DNA of 64,000 nucleotides from Cryobacterium sp. Y11 (GCF_002929535.1 NZ_PJJO01000057.1:222016-286015), one strand, 5' to 3'; positions 25,757-34,409 are shown, numbered from the stretch's first letter. The notes: generated from the letters alone by a model not told the origin. Numbers and translations: made by a program.

Positions 25757-26919
25757 GCTACGAACTCACCCCCGAATACCAGACTCTCAGTGACTCCGTG
25801 CGCGACTTCGCCGACACCGTCGTCGCCCCCGCCGCCTACGAATACGACACCTCGCGCAGCCTGCCCTATGGCATCATCGCCCAGATGGGTGAGATGGGCT
25901 TGTTCGGACTGCCGTTCCCCGTCGAGTACGGCGGCCAGGGCAAGGACTATTTCGCGCTCTGCCTCGCCGTGGAGCAGCTCGCGCGCGTCGACCAGAGCAT
26001 CGCCGTCACGCTCGAGGCCGGCGTGGGCCTGGGCATCATGCCGGTGTACCGCAGCGGCACCGAGGCTCAGAAACACGAGTGGGTTCCGCGCCTCGCAAGT
26101 GGCTCGGCGCTCGCCGCGTTCGGCCTCACCGAAGCGGATGCCGGATCCGACGCGGCGGGTACCAAGACCACCGCCGAGCTCACGGGCGGCGAATGGGTCA
26201 TCAACGGAACGAAGCAGTTCATCACCAATTCCGGTTCGGACATCACGCGCCTCGTCACGGTCACTGCGGTGACGGGGCAGTCCACCCGCGCCGATGGTTC
26301 GATCAAGAAGGAACTCACCGCCATCCTGGTACCGACACCGACCCCCGGTTTCACAGCACTGCCGCCATACGACAAGGTCGGCTGGCACACCTCGGACACC
26401 CACCCGCTCGTGTTTGACAACGTGCGCGTGCCGGAGGCCAACCTGCTCGGTGAGCGCGGCCGCGGCTTCGCGAACTTCGTGCAGACACTCGATGAGGGCC
26501 GCATTGCCTTTGCAGCGCTGTGCACCGGCGCGGCGCAGGGCTGCCTCGAGGAGTCGATCCGCTACGCGAACAGCCGTAATGTCTTCGGCCGCTCGATCGG
26601 CTCCAATCAGCACATCGCGTTCAAGATTGCGCGGATGCAGGCGCGTGTGCACACCGCCCGCCTGGCCTACTACGATGCGGCGCTGAAAATGATCACTGGC
26701 AAGTCGTTCAAGATGGAGGCCTCGATCGCCAAGATGGTCGGCAGCGAAGCGGCCATGGACAACGCCCGCGATGCTACGCAGATCTTCGGCGGATACGGCT
26801 TTCTGAATGAGAATCCGGTCGCGCGGCACTATCGTGATTCCAAGGTGCTCGAGCTCGGCGAGGGCACAACCGAGGTGCAACTCATGGTCATTGCCCGTTC
26901 ACTCGGTTTCGCGGCCTGA
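25753..26919 (+). CDS. fadE19: Acyl-CoA dehydrogenase, probable isovaleryl-CoA dehydrogenase
   Basis: A 388-residue FAD-dependent acyl-CoA dehydrogenase. FGLTEADAGSDAAGTKTTAEL and WVINGTKQFITNSG form the flavin-binding middle domain; QIFGGYGFLNENPVARHYRDSKVLELGEGTTEVQ is the C-terminal signature. It starts by ATGA overlap with accA1. Its place after the methylcrotonyl-CoA carboxylase genes fits oxidation of isovaleryl-CoA (or another branched-chain acyl-CoA produced by the bkd complex). The M. tuberculosis counterpart is FadE19 (Rv2500c). Confidence 0.9.
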   Translation: MSYELTPEYQTLSDSVRDFADTVVAPAAYEYDTSRSLPYGIIAQMGEMGLFGLPFPVEYGGQGKDYFALCLAVEQLARVDQSIAVTLEAGVGLGIMPVYRSGTEAQKHEWVPRLASGSALAAFGLTEADAGSDAAGTKTTAELTGGEWVINGTKQFITNSGSDITRLVTVTAVTGQSTRADGSIKKELTAILVPTPTPGFTALPPYDKVGWHTSDTHPLVFDNVRVPEANLLGERGRGFANFVQTLDEGRIAFAALCTGAAQGCLEESIRYANSRNVFGRSIGSNQHIAFKIARMQARVHTARLAYYDAALKMITGKSFKMEASIAKMVGSEAAMDNARDATQIFGGYGFLNENPVARHYRDSKVLELGEGTTEVQLMVIARSLGFAA

Positions 26920-26941
26920 CCTGACTGAATCGGAGAAGTGG

Positions 26942-27451
26942 ATGCCAGACCCCGGTACCGAAGACGGCCCGCCGAAGCGCAACCCGGTCGAACAGCGCGG
27001 CCTCTACTTCGAGGAGTTCGACCTGGCCGCGCTGTACCAGCACCGTCCCGGCCGCACCGTGACCGAGGCCGACAACGTACTGTTTACGACGATGACCATG
27101 AACACGCAGGCGTTACATCTCGATGCGGCGTGGTCGGCGACGCAGCCGTTTGGCGAACGCCTGGTCAATTCCATGTTTACCCTCTCGACCATGGTGGGCA
27201 GCTCGGTCGCCCAGTTGACCCAGGGCACGATCGTGGCGAACCTGGGATTTTCGGCCGTGACGTTTCCGCATCCGCTGCATCACGGCGACACCCTGTACTC
27301 GGAGACCATCGTCACCGACAAACGGCGCTCGAGGAGCCGACCAGGGCAGGGTGTCATCACGCTCGAACACACCGGCCGCAACCAAGACGGTGTCGTTGTC
27401 GGTACAGCCGTGCGTACCGTGCTGGTTTGGTGCCGGGAGGCAGCAGCATGA
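26942..27451 (+). CDS. MaoC-like hot-dog dehydratase, probable methylglutaconyl/itaconyl-CoA hydratase
   Basis: A 169-residue single hot-dog protein. RGLYFEEFDLAALYQHRPGRTVTEADNVLFTTMTMN carries the MaoC hydratase pattern; HLDAAW is in the acyl-binding region. The ATG at 26942 follows GGAGAA (26932-26937); an overlapping GTG frame is spurious. Its neighbours match M. tuberculosis Rv2499c, described as a hydratase acting with the CitE-like Rv2498c in leucine breakdown and itaconate dissimilation. It would hydrate 3-methylglutaconyl-CoA. The stop overlaps the next start (ATGA). Confidence 0.85.
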   Translation: MPDPGTEDGPPKRNPVEQRGLYFEEFDLAALYQHRPGRTVTEADNVLFTTMTMNTQALHLDAAWSATQPFGERLVNSMFTLSTMVGSSVAQLTQGTIVANLGFSAVTFPHPLHHGDTLYSETIVTDKRRSRSRPGQGVITLEHTGRNQDGVVVGTAVRTVLVWCREAAA

Positions 27452-28371
27452 GCGACCCGTTCGATTCAGACTCGTTCGATTCAGGTCAATTCGACGACAA
27501 CCTCGAGTCGGCCGGCCCAGACCCCTTCGACGACAGTCCAACCGGGCTGAGCCCGTTCACCCCTGCACCATTCACCCTCGGCCCAGCACTGCTGTTCTGC
27601 CCGGCCGACCGGCCCGAACGCTATGCAAAGGCGGCTGATCGCGCCGACGCGGTCGTTCTCGACCTCGAAGACGCTGTGACGCCGACTGCCCGAGTGGCCG
27701 CGCGGCGCGCGCTGCTGGAGCATCCGCTCGACCCTGCCCGCACGATCGTGCGCATCAACCCGGCCGACACCGCGGACTTCGCGCTCGATCTGGCCGCGCT
27801 GGAGCGCACGGACTACCGCACCATCATGCTCGCCAAGACCGTCTGCTCCGGCCACGTCGAGATGCTTGGTGGTTATCGGGTGATCGCGCTGTGCGAAACC
27901 GCCGCCGGCATTCTTGCAGCGGCCGAAATTGCTGCCGCACGAAACGTCGTTGCCCTTATGTGGGGCGCCGAAGACCTCGTCGCCTCGCTCGGCGGCACGT
28001 CGAGCCGTTTCGCCGATGGACGCTATCGTGACGTCGCCCGCCAGGCGCGGTCGATGGTGTTGCTCGCCGCCCGAGCCAACGACAAGGCGGCGATCGATGC
28101 CGTACACCTCGACATCACCGACACGACCGGGCTCGAGCTCGAGGCAGCGGATGCCGTCGCGAGCGGGTTCACCGCGACAGCATGCATTCACCCCACCCAG
28201 GTCGAGAGCATTCGTGCCGCCTACCAGCCGACCCCCGCCGAGGTGGACTATGCCCTGGGGCTGCTGGAAGCCGCCGCGAGTTCGCGCGGTGTCTTCCAGC
28301 ACGAGGGCCGCATGATCGACGGCCCCGTCTTGCGTCACGCCGAGGCCGTGCTGCGCCGGGCCGCCCGCTAA
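27448..28371 (+). CDS. citE: HpcH/HpaI-type CoA-ester lyase (CitE-like)
   Basis: A 307-residue TIM-barrel lyase. LLFCPADRPERYAKAADRADAVVLDLEDAVTP has the CitE N-terminal motif with acidic Mg ligands; TIVRINPADTADF, CETAAGILAAAEIA and LMWGAEDLVASLGG follow; TACIHPTQVESIRAAY closes the active site. In M. tuberculosis the corresponding Rv2498c cleaves citramalyl-CoA and 3-hydroxy-3-methylglutaryl-CoA, so here it would finish leucine degradation. The first 45 residues are an Asp/Phe/Ser-rich extension (SDSFDSGQFDDN) not expected in this family. Last gene of the operon. Confidence 0.87.
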   Translation: MSDPFDSDSFDSGQFDDNLESAGPDPFDDSPTGLSPFTPAPFTLGPALLFCPADRPERYAKAADRADAVVLDLEDAVTPTARVAARRALLEHPLDPARTIVRINPADTADFALDLAALERTDYRTIMLAKTVCSGHVEMLGGYRVIALCETAAGILAAAEIAAARNVVALMWGAEDLVASLGGTSSRFADGRYRDVARQARSMVLLAARANDKAAIDAVHLDITDTTGLELEAADAVASGFTATACIHPTQVESIRAAYQPTPAEVDYALGLLEAAASSRGVFQHEGRMIDGPVLRHAEAVLRRAAR

Positions 28372-28391
28372 AATTCACCGGGGCCCACCTG

Positions 28392-28440
28392 AGAGTCCTG
28401 GGCCCATGATCTATCACGGGCCCCGTGTCCGGGACTGGGC
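28392..28440. repeat. Left copy of the hairpin direct repeat flanking the Phn-like cassette
   Basis: Shares AGAGTCC, a hairpin with GGGCCC arms (28400-28405 and 28418-28423), then CCGT-TCCGGG with the copy at 34345-34393, in the same orientation. It also lies between convergent genes and can terminate both. The identity extends outside the stem, which points to duplication. Confidence 0.75.
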
Positions 28441-28476
28441 CCGGAAACGGGGAGGAACGCGAGTCAGGCAGCCTCA

Positions 28477-29187
28477 TCACCCAGTCGCTACGTTGTAGCG
28501 CGGTCGCGGTGGTTCGCTGCGCAGATCCGTGAGCCAGGCATCCGTCGGTTGGGCGACCGGAAAAGCCGTCACGACTCTGATGTCCGATCCCTGACCCACT
28601 CCGTAGATCAACGCGGAGTGGTCATTGCTCCGGTTGCTGACAATCGCGGTGCGAAAAAACGCATCGCCCACCGTGCCGACAGCCTCATCGAACCGCATCA
28701 CAGTGGTGGACCCGGGCGGATTCTCGATGAGAACTGGGAGAACGGCTTCGGTTACCCGCCGCAGCAAGGTGTCCGGATTGGCATCCCACGGAAGAAAATG
28801 CGTCGGATCCCGCCCGAGAGCATCAGCCAGGCCTCCGCCCGTCCAACGCTCCCGCTTGAAGCCGTAGGGCGTTGCAACCGTCGACAGCAGGTAGCCGTAG
28901 ACATGCAGCACCCCGGCGTTTCCAACCGGCCACGACGATGGGAGACCGGCGTGGGCATGGAGGGTTTCGCACAGCGCCCGGGGGAGCACTGGCGTCCCCG
29001 TGTTCTCGTCGAGAACCGTGGATTGCCCCCAGTGGTCAAATTCGTCAGCCGCTCGATCGGCCGCGATCTGCGGCAGGAGGTAGGGCGTCCATTGGTCCAG
29101 GGTTTCTTCAATTGGTGCTCCGCGCCCGATCAGAGCGGATGCCGCCAGAAGGTCGCGCAGTCGACCGGCGGAGTGTTCGGTCACCAT
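28477..29187 (-). CDS. Uncharacterised protein
   Basis: A 236-residue soluble protein from the ATG at 29187 (GAGGAG directly before it; a GTG one codon later is an alternative). I do not recognise the family. Features: Trp/Tyr-rich middle (DHWGQSTVLDE, VLHVYGYLLSTVATPYGFKRERW), a C-terminal half with RFDEAVGTVGDAFFRTAIVSNRSNDHSALIYGVGQG, and no signal peptide, membrane helix or metal-cluster pattern. The body of sequence looks like a folded globular enzyme. It is divergent from the HAD-Phn operon and lies inside the same repeat-flanked segment, so a link with that import system is possible. Confidence 0.7.
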   Translation of the reverse strand: MVTEHSAGRLRDLLAASALIGRGAPIEETLDQWTPYLLPQIAADRAADEFDHWGQSTVLDENTGTPVLPRALCETLHAHAGLPSSWPVGNAGVLHVYGYLLSTVATPYGFKRERWTGGGLADALGRDPTHFLPWDANPDTLLRRVTEAVLPVLIENPPGSTTVMRFDEAVGTVGDAFFRTAIVSNRSNDHSALIYGVGQGSDIRVVTAFPVAQPTDAWLTDLRSEPPRPRYNVATG

Positions 29188-29251
29188 CTCCTCAGCGTAG
29201 GGGCCACAGGGCGGCAATCGTTCATCTGTTGTTTACGAGATAACGACATTC

Positions 29252-29288
29252 CGTCCAACTATGACTAATAATCTGGACGCAACGTCCA
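29252..29288 (+). promoter_or_regulatory. Three CGTCCA half-sites before the HAD-Phn operon
   Basis: CGTCCA at 29252-29257, its reverse complement TGGACG at 29274-29279, and CGTCCA again at 29283-29288 surround the AT-rich stretch TATGACTAATAAT that is the best -10 candidate. The pattern suits a repressor; the RpiR protein encoded at the end of the operon is the obvious candidate. Confidence 0.5.
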
Positions 29289-29319
29289 CAGGGCGTCAAG
29301 AATGACGGAGGAGGCACAC

Positions 29320-30048
29320 GTGCACCGTAATAGTCGGGTGTTGTTGTTTGATTTTGATGGAACGATCTCGCTCGGCGACGGACCCGTCGCGCGCTATGCC
29401 GAGTGTGTCGCGCAATCACTCTCGAGCGGCGCCCGCAGCAGCTTTCTCCATGCGGTTGAGGAACAGAAGATCGGTTGCGTGAACTCGTCAGCGATGCGCC
29501 CCCGCGACGATTACGATGCCATTCGGCTGGCCGCAGCATTGTTCTCGATACCTGCTGAGGCCCTCAGCCAGGCCTACCTGCAATCACGCCTGGATCTTGC
29601 CGGTGCATTGGCGCCGATCGAAGCCGTTCCCGGGCTGGCAAATTTTCTTCGCGGCGTTCGCAGTGAGGCGTTTCTGGTCCTGGCCACGAATGCGCCGGCC
29701 ACGCGCATTTCTGACGCCCTCGACACCTTGGACCTGCACGACGCCTTCGACGACGTGATCACGTCGGTGGGAAAGCCCGTCGGGTTAGGGCGTGTCTTGG
29801 AGCGGCTCCGCACAGCCTCTCTGGACCGCAGTTTGCGTCTCCTGAGCATAGGAGACGTCTGGGTTAATGACCTCCAGCCGGCTTTTCTCCAGGGTTTCCA
29901 GACGGCCCTCATCGGTTCTACCGCGCCACCTGGCGCCACCCCCACGTACCAGGCCGAGCGTCTTGACGAGCTCTTCCCGGTCATCACGGCCTGGCTCTCC
30001 CATGAGGCGCCGGGTGCGATTGCTCCTATCCCGCATTTCCAGAACTGA
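29320..30048 (+). CDS. HAD-superfamily phosphatase
   Basis: A 242-residue HAD hydrolase. The GTG at 29320 is chosen because GGAGGAGG ends five bases before it; an ATG six codons upstream would overlap that site. Motif I is LLFDFDGTIS (nucleophile and acid aspartates), motif II VLATNAP, motif III the Lys of GKPVGLGR, motif IV IGDVWVNDLQP. An alpha-helical cap (residues about 18-95) fits subfamily I. It heads an operon with a phosphonate-type ABC importer, so it probably dephosphorylates the imported compound. The phosphonatase signature FDWAGT is absent, so C-P bond cleavage is unlikely. Confidence 0.85.
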   Translation: MHRNSRVLLFDFDGTISLGDGPVARYAECVAQSLSSGARSSFLHAVEEQKIGCVNSSAMRPRDDYDAIRLAAALFSIPAEALSQAYLQSRLDLAGALAPIEAVPGLANFLRGVRSEAFLVLATNAPATRISDALDTLDLHDAFDDVITSVGKPVGLGRVLERLRTASLDRSLRLLSIGDVWVNDLQPAFLQGFQTALIGSTAPPGATPTYQAERLDELFPVITAWLSHEAPGAIAPIPHFQN

Positions 30049-30059
30049 AGGCAGACACT

Positions 30060-31028
30060 GTGATATCCACGAAGACCCTTTCCCTGGCAGGACTCATGAT
30101 GGTGGCCTCCGTCGCCCTAGCGGGATGTTCCGCCGAGGCTGCAACGACTGCGACGCCCGAGACCGATCCGACGTCACTGACCCTGGCTCTCGTTCCTTCG
30201 CAAGACCAGGCCGGTCTCGTCGACACGGCCAAGCCTCTCACCGACATGCTCACGGAGGCCCTCGGTATCCCCGTCACCGGGGTGGTGGCGAAGGACTACC
30301 AGGCTGCCGTCGAAGCGATGGGTGCCGAGCAGGCGCAGATCGGCTTCCTGCCGTCGCTCCAGTTGTACCAGGCGAGCGACATGTACGGGGCATCCGTGGT
30401 TTTACAGACCGAACGCAATGGCAACATTAGCTACCCTGCCCAATTCATGACCAACAATCCCGACAAGTATTGCGCTGATGCGCCCGTTGAACGCGACGGT
30501 AAGCTCTTCTGCAACGGGGCGGACGCACTCGTGGGCCCAGCCGGACTGGACGCGATTGAGAAAATGACCGGTGCAACGGTTGCAATGCTCGGTCCGGGGT
30601 CACCGGCCGGCTACATCTATCCCATGCTTGCGCTGAAAAATGCGGGACTGAACATTGATACGGATATCGACGCGATTCCGGTCACGGCCAACGACGCATC
30701 CGTTCTCGCCGTCTACAACGGCGATGCTGAAGTGGGATTCAGCTTCTGGGACGCGCGCGACATTGTGTCCAAGGACGTGCCGGATGTTGGACAGAAAGTT
30801 GTCGTCTTTGCCCTGACTGGCGAAATCCCTAACGATGGTGTCGCCCTCACTAAGGGGCTATCGCAAGAACTGCAGGACAAAATAACAACAGCCCTCGCCG
30901 ACTATTCCTCGACAGCAGAGGGGTCTGCGGCACTCATGAGTGTCTATTCGATCAGCAAGCTGGCCCTCGCCGATCCGTCCTCCCTCGACGTTGTGGCCGA
31001 CGCGGCCACGCAACTCGGGCTGCAGTAG
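30060..31028 (+). CDS. phnD: PhnD-like substrate-binding lipoprotein
   Basis: A 322-residue extracellular binding protein of the PhnD/PtxB/SsuA-like type. It starts with GTG (GAAGG upstream) and has a signal sequence with lipobox LAGC at residues 20-23, so it would be anchored to the outside of the membrane. The mature part begins [14 protein letters not shown], as in PhnD (VP pattern of the phosphonate-binding fold), with [15 protein letters not shown] and [19 protein letters not shown] lining the ligand site. The inserted [16 protein letters not shown] probably holds a disulfide. The true ligand could be a phosphonate, phosphite or organic phosphate. Confidence 0.85.
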   Translation: MISTKTLSLAGLMMVASVALAGCSAEAATTATPETDPTSLTLALVPSQDQAGLVDTAKPLTDMLTEALGIPVTGVVAKDYQAAVEAMGAEQAQIGFLPSLQLYQASDMYGASVVLQTERNGNISYPAQFMTNNPDKYCADAPVERDGKLFCNGADALVGPAGLDAIEKMTGATVAMLGPGSPAGYIYPMLALKNAGLNIDTDIDAIPVTANDASVLAVYNGDAEVGFSFWDARDIVSKDVPDVGQKVVVFALTGEIPNDGVALTKGLSQELQDKITTALADYSSTAEGSAALMSVYSISKLALADPSSLDVVADAATQLGLQ

Positions 31029-31030
31029 CC

Positions 31031-31840
31031 ATGGTGGTCGAGCACTCGTTCCCAACGGTCACAGCATCGCCGTGGTCGGTGAGCATGCGGGATGTCACCG
31101 TGCGCTACGCCAATGGCGTGGTCGCCTTGAAGAGCGTGTCGCTCGATATTCGACCAGGGGAGATGGTCTCTGTGGTGGGGCTCTCCGGATCCGGCAAGAG
31201 CAGCCTGATTCGCAGCATCAACGGGCTGGTTCCGATAACGTCCGGATCATTGCGCGTGGGCGGTTTTCAACTAGAAACCGCCCGCGCCGGTGAGCTCAGG
31301 CGTTTGCGGGGTGAAATCGGAATGATTTTTCAGGGATTCAATCTGGCCAAACGCACAAGTGTTCTCAATAACGTGCTGGTGGGGAGGCTTGCACACACGA
31401 CGACGCTGCGCACTCTGCTGGGCGCCTACCGAGCGTCCGACCGACAGATTGCCTTCGAAGCCCTCGATCGGGTAGGAATTCTCTCGAAGGTCTGGGACCG
31501 CGCATCGAGCCTGTCCGGAGGTCAGCAGCAGCGAGTCGCCATCGCCCGTGCTCTGTGTCAAGAGCCTCGCCTCGTTCTGGCGGACGAACCGGTCGCGAGC
31601 CTGGACCCGCCGACAGCGCACGAGGTGATGGGCGACCTTCGGAGAATCAACCAGGACTTGGGAATCACGGTCGTGACCAACCTGCACCTCATCGATCTTG
31701 CCCGAAGCTATGGCACTCGAATTATTGGTCTCCGGGCTGGCGAAGTGGTTTTTGACGGACCGGTCGATTCAGCGAGCGACTCCGTGTTTTCCGAGATTTA
31801 CGGTCGTTCGGTTGAGTCGGCGGACGTGCTCGGTCTATGA
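31031..31840 (+). CDS. phnC: PhnC-like ABC transporter ATPase
   Basis: A 269-residue ABC ATPase. Walker A is GLSGSGKSS, the Q-loop is in MIFQGFNL, the signature is [15 protein letters not shown], Walker [14 protein letters not shown], and the switch histidine is in [11 protein letters not shown]. The sequence between Walker A and the signature ([29 protein letters not shown]) is the diagnostic PhnC stretch. ATG two bases after the phnD stop, and its own stop overlaps the next start, so it is expressed together with the binding protein and the two permeases. Confidence 0.92.
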   Translation: MVVEHSFPTVTASPWSVSMRDVTVRYANGVVALKSVSLDIRPGEMVSVVGLSGSGKSSLIRSINGLVPITSGSLRVGGFQLETARAGELRRLRGEIGMIFQGFNLAKRTSVLNNVLVGRLAHTTTLRTLLGAYRASDRQIAFEALDRVGILSKVWDRASSLSGGQQQRVAIARALCQEPRLVLADEPVASLDPPTAHEVMGDLRRINQDLGITVVTNLHLIDLARSYGTRIIGLRAGEVVFDGPVDSASDSVFSEIYGRSVESADVLGL

Positions 31841-32664
31841 GTGCCACTGGCTCCAGCGTGGCCGGCACAACCGCCGGTCTCGACCTCCCGACACGACCAG
31901 GGGGCCGATGGAAGTCCTGGTGTGCGGTGGGTGTGGTGGTAATCATCACGGCCATCACGCTGAGTCCACAATGGGGAATCGCTTTCAGCCTCGACGCCAT
32001 AGCTCGCAACTGGCAGAACGGCGCCGAAAAGATCCTGCAGCTGTTGGTTCCCGACTGGAGTTTTTTTCCGCGGACCGTTCCTGCGCTGGTTGAAACGCTG
32101 CAGATGGCGGTTATCGCCACCTTTGTGGCGGCGGGAGTGTCTCTGCCATTGAGCCTAGCCACCGCCCGTCTGACCAACCCGAACGGGGCCAGCCGGAGCA
32201 TCGTGCGCGCGCTGCTCAATGTGGTGCGGTCGATCCCCGATCTGCTGTATGCCGCGATCCTCGTGGCGATGGTCGGAGTGGGCGCGCTGCCCGGCATCAT
32301 CGCGCTCGTGCTCTTCAATGTCGGAATCATCGTGAAAATGGTGTCCGAATCCATCGAGGCGAACGATCCCGGTGCGCTCGAAGCGGGCAGAGCCGCGGGT
32401 GGAAATCAACTCCAGATCAATCGAGCCACGGCGCTGCCCGACATCATGCCGAGTTTTATCAACCAGACCCTCTACGTACTTGAGCTCAACGTGCGAGCAT
32501 CGTCGGTGCTCGGTCTCGTTGGAGCAGGCGGACTCGGTCTCCTCATCGACGCGGTACGCACGTTTTATCGCTACGACCAGCTGTCCTTGATCATTCTGGA
32601 GATTTTGATGGTCGTCATGGCCCTTGATGTGCTGAGCAATGCCGTGCGTCGGAGGCTGGTATGA
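31837..32664 (+). CDS. phnE: PhnE-like ABC permease, first copy
   Basis: A 275-residue inner-membrane permease with about six helices. The cytoplasmic EAA loop [37 protein letters not shown] contacts Phn[20 protein letters not shown] is another PhnE feature. Starts by ATGA overlap with phnC. It is distinct from, but similar to, the next gene, so the channel is probably a heterodimer. Confidence 0.9.
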   Translation: MSATGSSVAGTTAGLDLPTRPGGRWKSWCAVGVVVIITAITLSPQWGIAFSLDAIARNWQNGAEKILQLLVPDWSFFPRTVPALVETLQMAVIATFVAAGVSLPLSLATARLTNPNGASRSIVRALLNVVRSIPDLLYAAILVAMVGVGALPGIIALVLFNVGIIVKMVSESIEANDPGALEAGRAAGGNQLQINRATALPDIMPSFINQTLYVLELNVRASSVLGLVGAGGLGLLIDAVRTFYRYDQLSLIILEILMVVMALDVLSNAVRRRLV

Positions 32665-33452
32665 GCACCGTGACAATACCGAGTCGGCGACGTGACTGGC
32701 GACGCAGCACCGCCGTGATCATTGTGGGTGCGATCGTGATCGGGGCGTTCTGGTCGGTCGACGTGAACTGGGCACGGCTCGGGGAATTGCCTGCACAAAT
32801 AGTCCACTACCTGTGGCTCATGTTTTCCGATCCGGATTGGTCCAAAGTCCCCGAGGCCCTCGGTCAGACCTGGAAGTCGGTGGCGATGGCGTGGGTAGGT
32901 ACGGTCATCGGAATTCTGGTGTCGTTCCCTCTGGGGTTCCTCGCGGCCCGCGGCTTTTCACCAGCCCCCGTGCGGTGGAGCATGAGGCTCGTGTTTGCGA
33001 TCATTCGCGCCGTTCCGGAAATCATTATTGCGATCGCCATCCTGTCAGTAACCGGACTGACCCCACTCACGGGGGCTCTGGCACTGGCGATTGGAAGCGT
33101 GGGCACACTGGGAAAATGGGGGTACGAGGCCATCGAAGGTGTCGACCCTGGTCCCATCGAGGCGACCCGGGCATCTGGAGGAAACATCGCTCAAATCTTA
33201 CGGTGGGGGGTGTGGCCGTCGGCGACGCCGGACTTCATCTCGTTTTGGCTCTATCGATTTGAAATCAACGTTCGCTCCTCGGCTGTGCTCGGCCTCATCG
33301 GCGTGGGGGGCATTGGCGACATGCTCACCTCGTACACTCAATTTCGGGAGTGGTCGACCGTCGGGGTGCTTATCATCGTCGTGGTCATCGTAACGATGGG
33401 CATCGACGCGATCTCTGGTGCCATTCGGCGCCGGATTGTAGAAGGGACGTAG
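32661..33452 (+). CDS. phnE: PhnE-like ABC permease, second copy
   Basis: A 263-residue permease with the same layout as the preceding one: six helices, VRAVPEIIIAIAIL-type motif, and the EAA loop IEATRASGGNIAQILRWGVWPSATPDFISFWLYRFEINVRSSAVLGLIG. ATGA overlap with the first permease. Tandem PhnE genes are common in phosphonate and phosphite importers. Confidence 0.9.
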   Translation: MSTVTIPSRRRDWRRSTAVIIVGAIVIGAFWSVDVNWARLGELPAQIVHYLWLMFSDPDWSKVPEALGQTWKSVAMAWVGTVIGILVSFPLGFLAARGFSPAPVRWSMRLVFAIIRAVPEIIIAIAILSVTGLTPLTGALALAIGSVGTLGKWGYEAIEGVDPGPIEATRASGGNIAQILRWGVWPSATPDFISFWLYRFEINVRSSAVLGLIGVGGIGDMLTSYTQFREWSTVGVLIIVVVIVTMGIDAISGAIRRRIVEGT

Positions 33453-33456
33453 GCCG

Positions 33457-34320
33457 ATGGCTTGGACCGGAAGTGACGAGGCGACTCCAAGCACCCGCAT
33501 GGCCACGGTGGTCAATTCCCTGCAACGCACGGAACGTCGAGTGGTCGAAGGCATCCTCGCCGATATGGAAATAATCGTCGAACTCACAGCGCAGGAACTT
33601 GCCGAACGCATCGGCGTTGCCCGCTCCACGGTCATCCGCACCTGTCAAGCCCTGGGCTATCGGGGGTATCCGCAACTGCGCGTTGCCCTGGCGCGAGAAC
33701 TGGCCCAGTCGAAAAGCGCGGTGGCAGATTACGGTTCGTCTGCCCTCGGACGAATTCGAGCCGATATTTTCGCATTGTCGACGGCGCTTCCGCAGATTGC
33801 CGATGCCCTCACCGAAAGCGCGGTCGAAGAGGCCGTGCAGCGCATCACGTCGGCACACCGGGTGTTGGCGCTCGCTAACGGGCTGTCGGCGCCGTTGGCA
33901 TCTGATCTGGCGATGCGATTGACCGCCGTCGGGCGACCCACGGAATTCGTCTCCGATCCGATTGGGCAGCAGATTTCAGCACGCCAGTTAGGACCAGCAG
34001 ATGCCTGCATCGTCATCAGCGGTAGCGGCGCCAATGAGTCGAGCATCAAAGCCGCCCGGTCGGCGCGCGCAGCGAATGCCGTGCTGGTCGTGGTGACGTC
34101 GTTTGCGAGTTCCCCGTTGGTGTCCCTCGCCGACATCGCACTCGTAGTCGCTCCCGCGCACGGATCCTTCCGCCACGAACTGGAGTACACGTCCCGCGTT
34201 CCACACACAATTTTGATCGAGTCCCTCGTCGAAATTGTGTCCGGGCGATTGGGGGAGGCCTCTCGGGCAGCACGATCAACCGTGCTGAGCATCCTGAGCG
34301 ATAACCTCAGCGACGAATAG
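33457..34320 (+). CDS. RpiR/MurR-family regulator with SIS domain
   Basis: A 287-residue regulator four bases after the second permease. N-terminal HTH_6 domain: RRVVEGILADMEIIVELTAQELAERIGVARSTVIRTCQALGYRGYPQLRVALAREL. C-terminal SIS domain (about 115-250) with VLALANGLSAPLASDLAMRL and ACIVISGSGANESSIKAA, the phosphosugar-binding loops. Family members sense sugar phosphates. Being in the operon of a phosphonate-type importer and a HAD phosphatase, it suggests that the imported molecule is a phosphorylated sugar or polyol, or is converted to one. Confidence 0.87.
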   Translation: MAWTGSDEATPSTRMATVVNSLQRTERRVVEGILADMEIIVELTAQELAERIGVARSTVIRTCQALGYRGYPQLRVALARELAQSKSAVADYGSSALGRIRADIFALSTALPQIADALTESAVEEAVQRITSAHRVLALANGLSAPLASDLAMRLTAVGRPTEFVSDPIGQQISARQLGPADACIVISGSGANESSIKAARSARAANAVLVVVTSFASSPLVSLADIALVVAPAHGSFRHELEYTSRVPHTILIESLVEIVSGRLGEASRAARSTVLSILSDNLSDE

Positions 34321-34344
34321 CCGCTCCCGTGCAGGGTTCACCGT

Positions 34345-34393
34345 AGAGTCCGGGGCCCATGATCTGTGATGGGCCCCGTTTCCGGGCTCGGGC
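34345..34393. repeat. Right copy of the hairpin direct repeat flanking the Phn-like cassette
   Basis: GGGGCCCAT (34352-34360) and ATGGGCCCC (34369-34377) form a perfect 9-bp stem with loop GATCTGTG; flanks AGAGTCC and CCGTTTCCGGG match the copy at 28392-28440. Sited between the convergent rpiR and glutathione peroxidase genes, it can end both transcripts. Confidence 0.8.
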
Positions 34394-34409
34394 GATAGAG
34401 GCGCGGGGG

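Noticed and set aside
29320..33452. A complete phosphonate-degradation operon
   Set aside because: No C-P lyase, phosphonatase or phosphite dehydrogenase gene is present; only transport, a HAD protein and a regulator.
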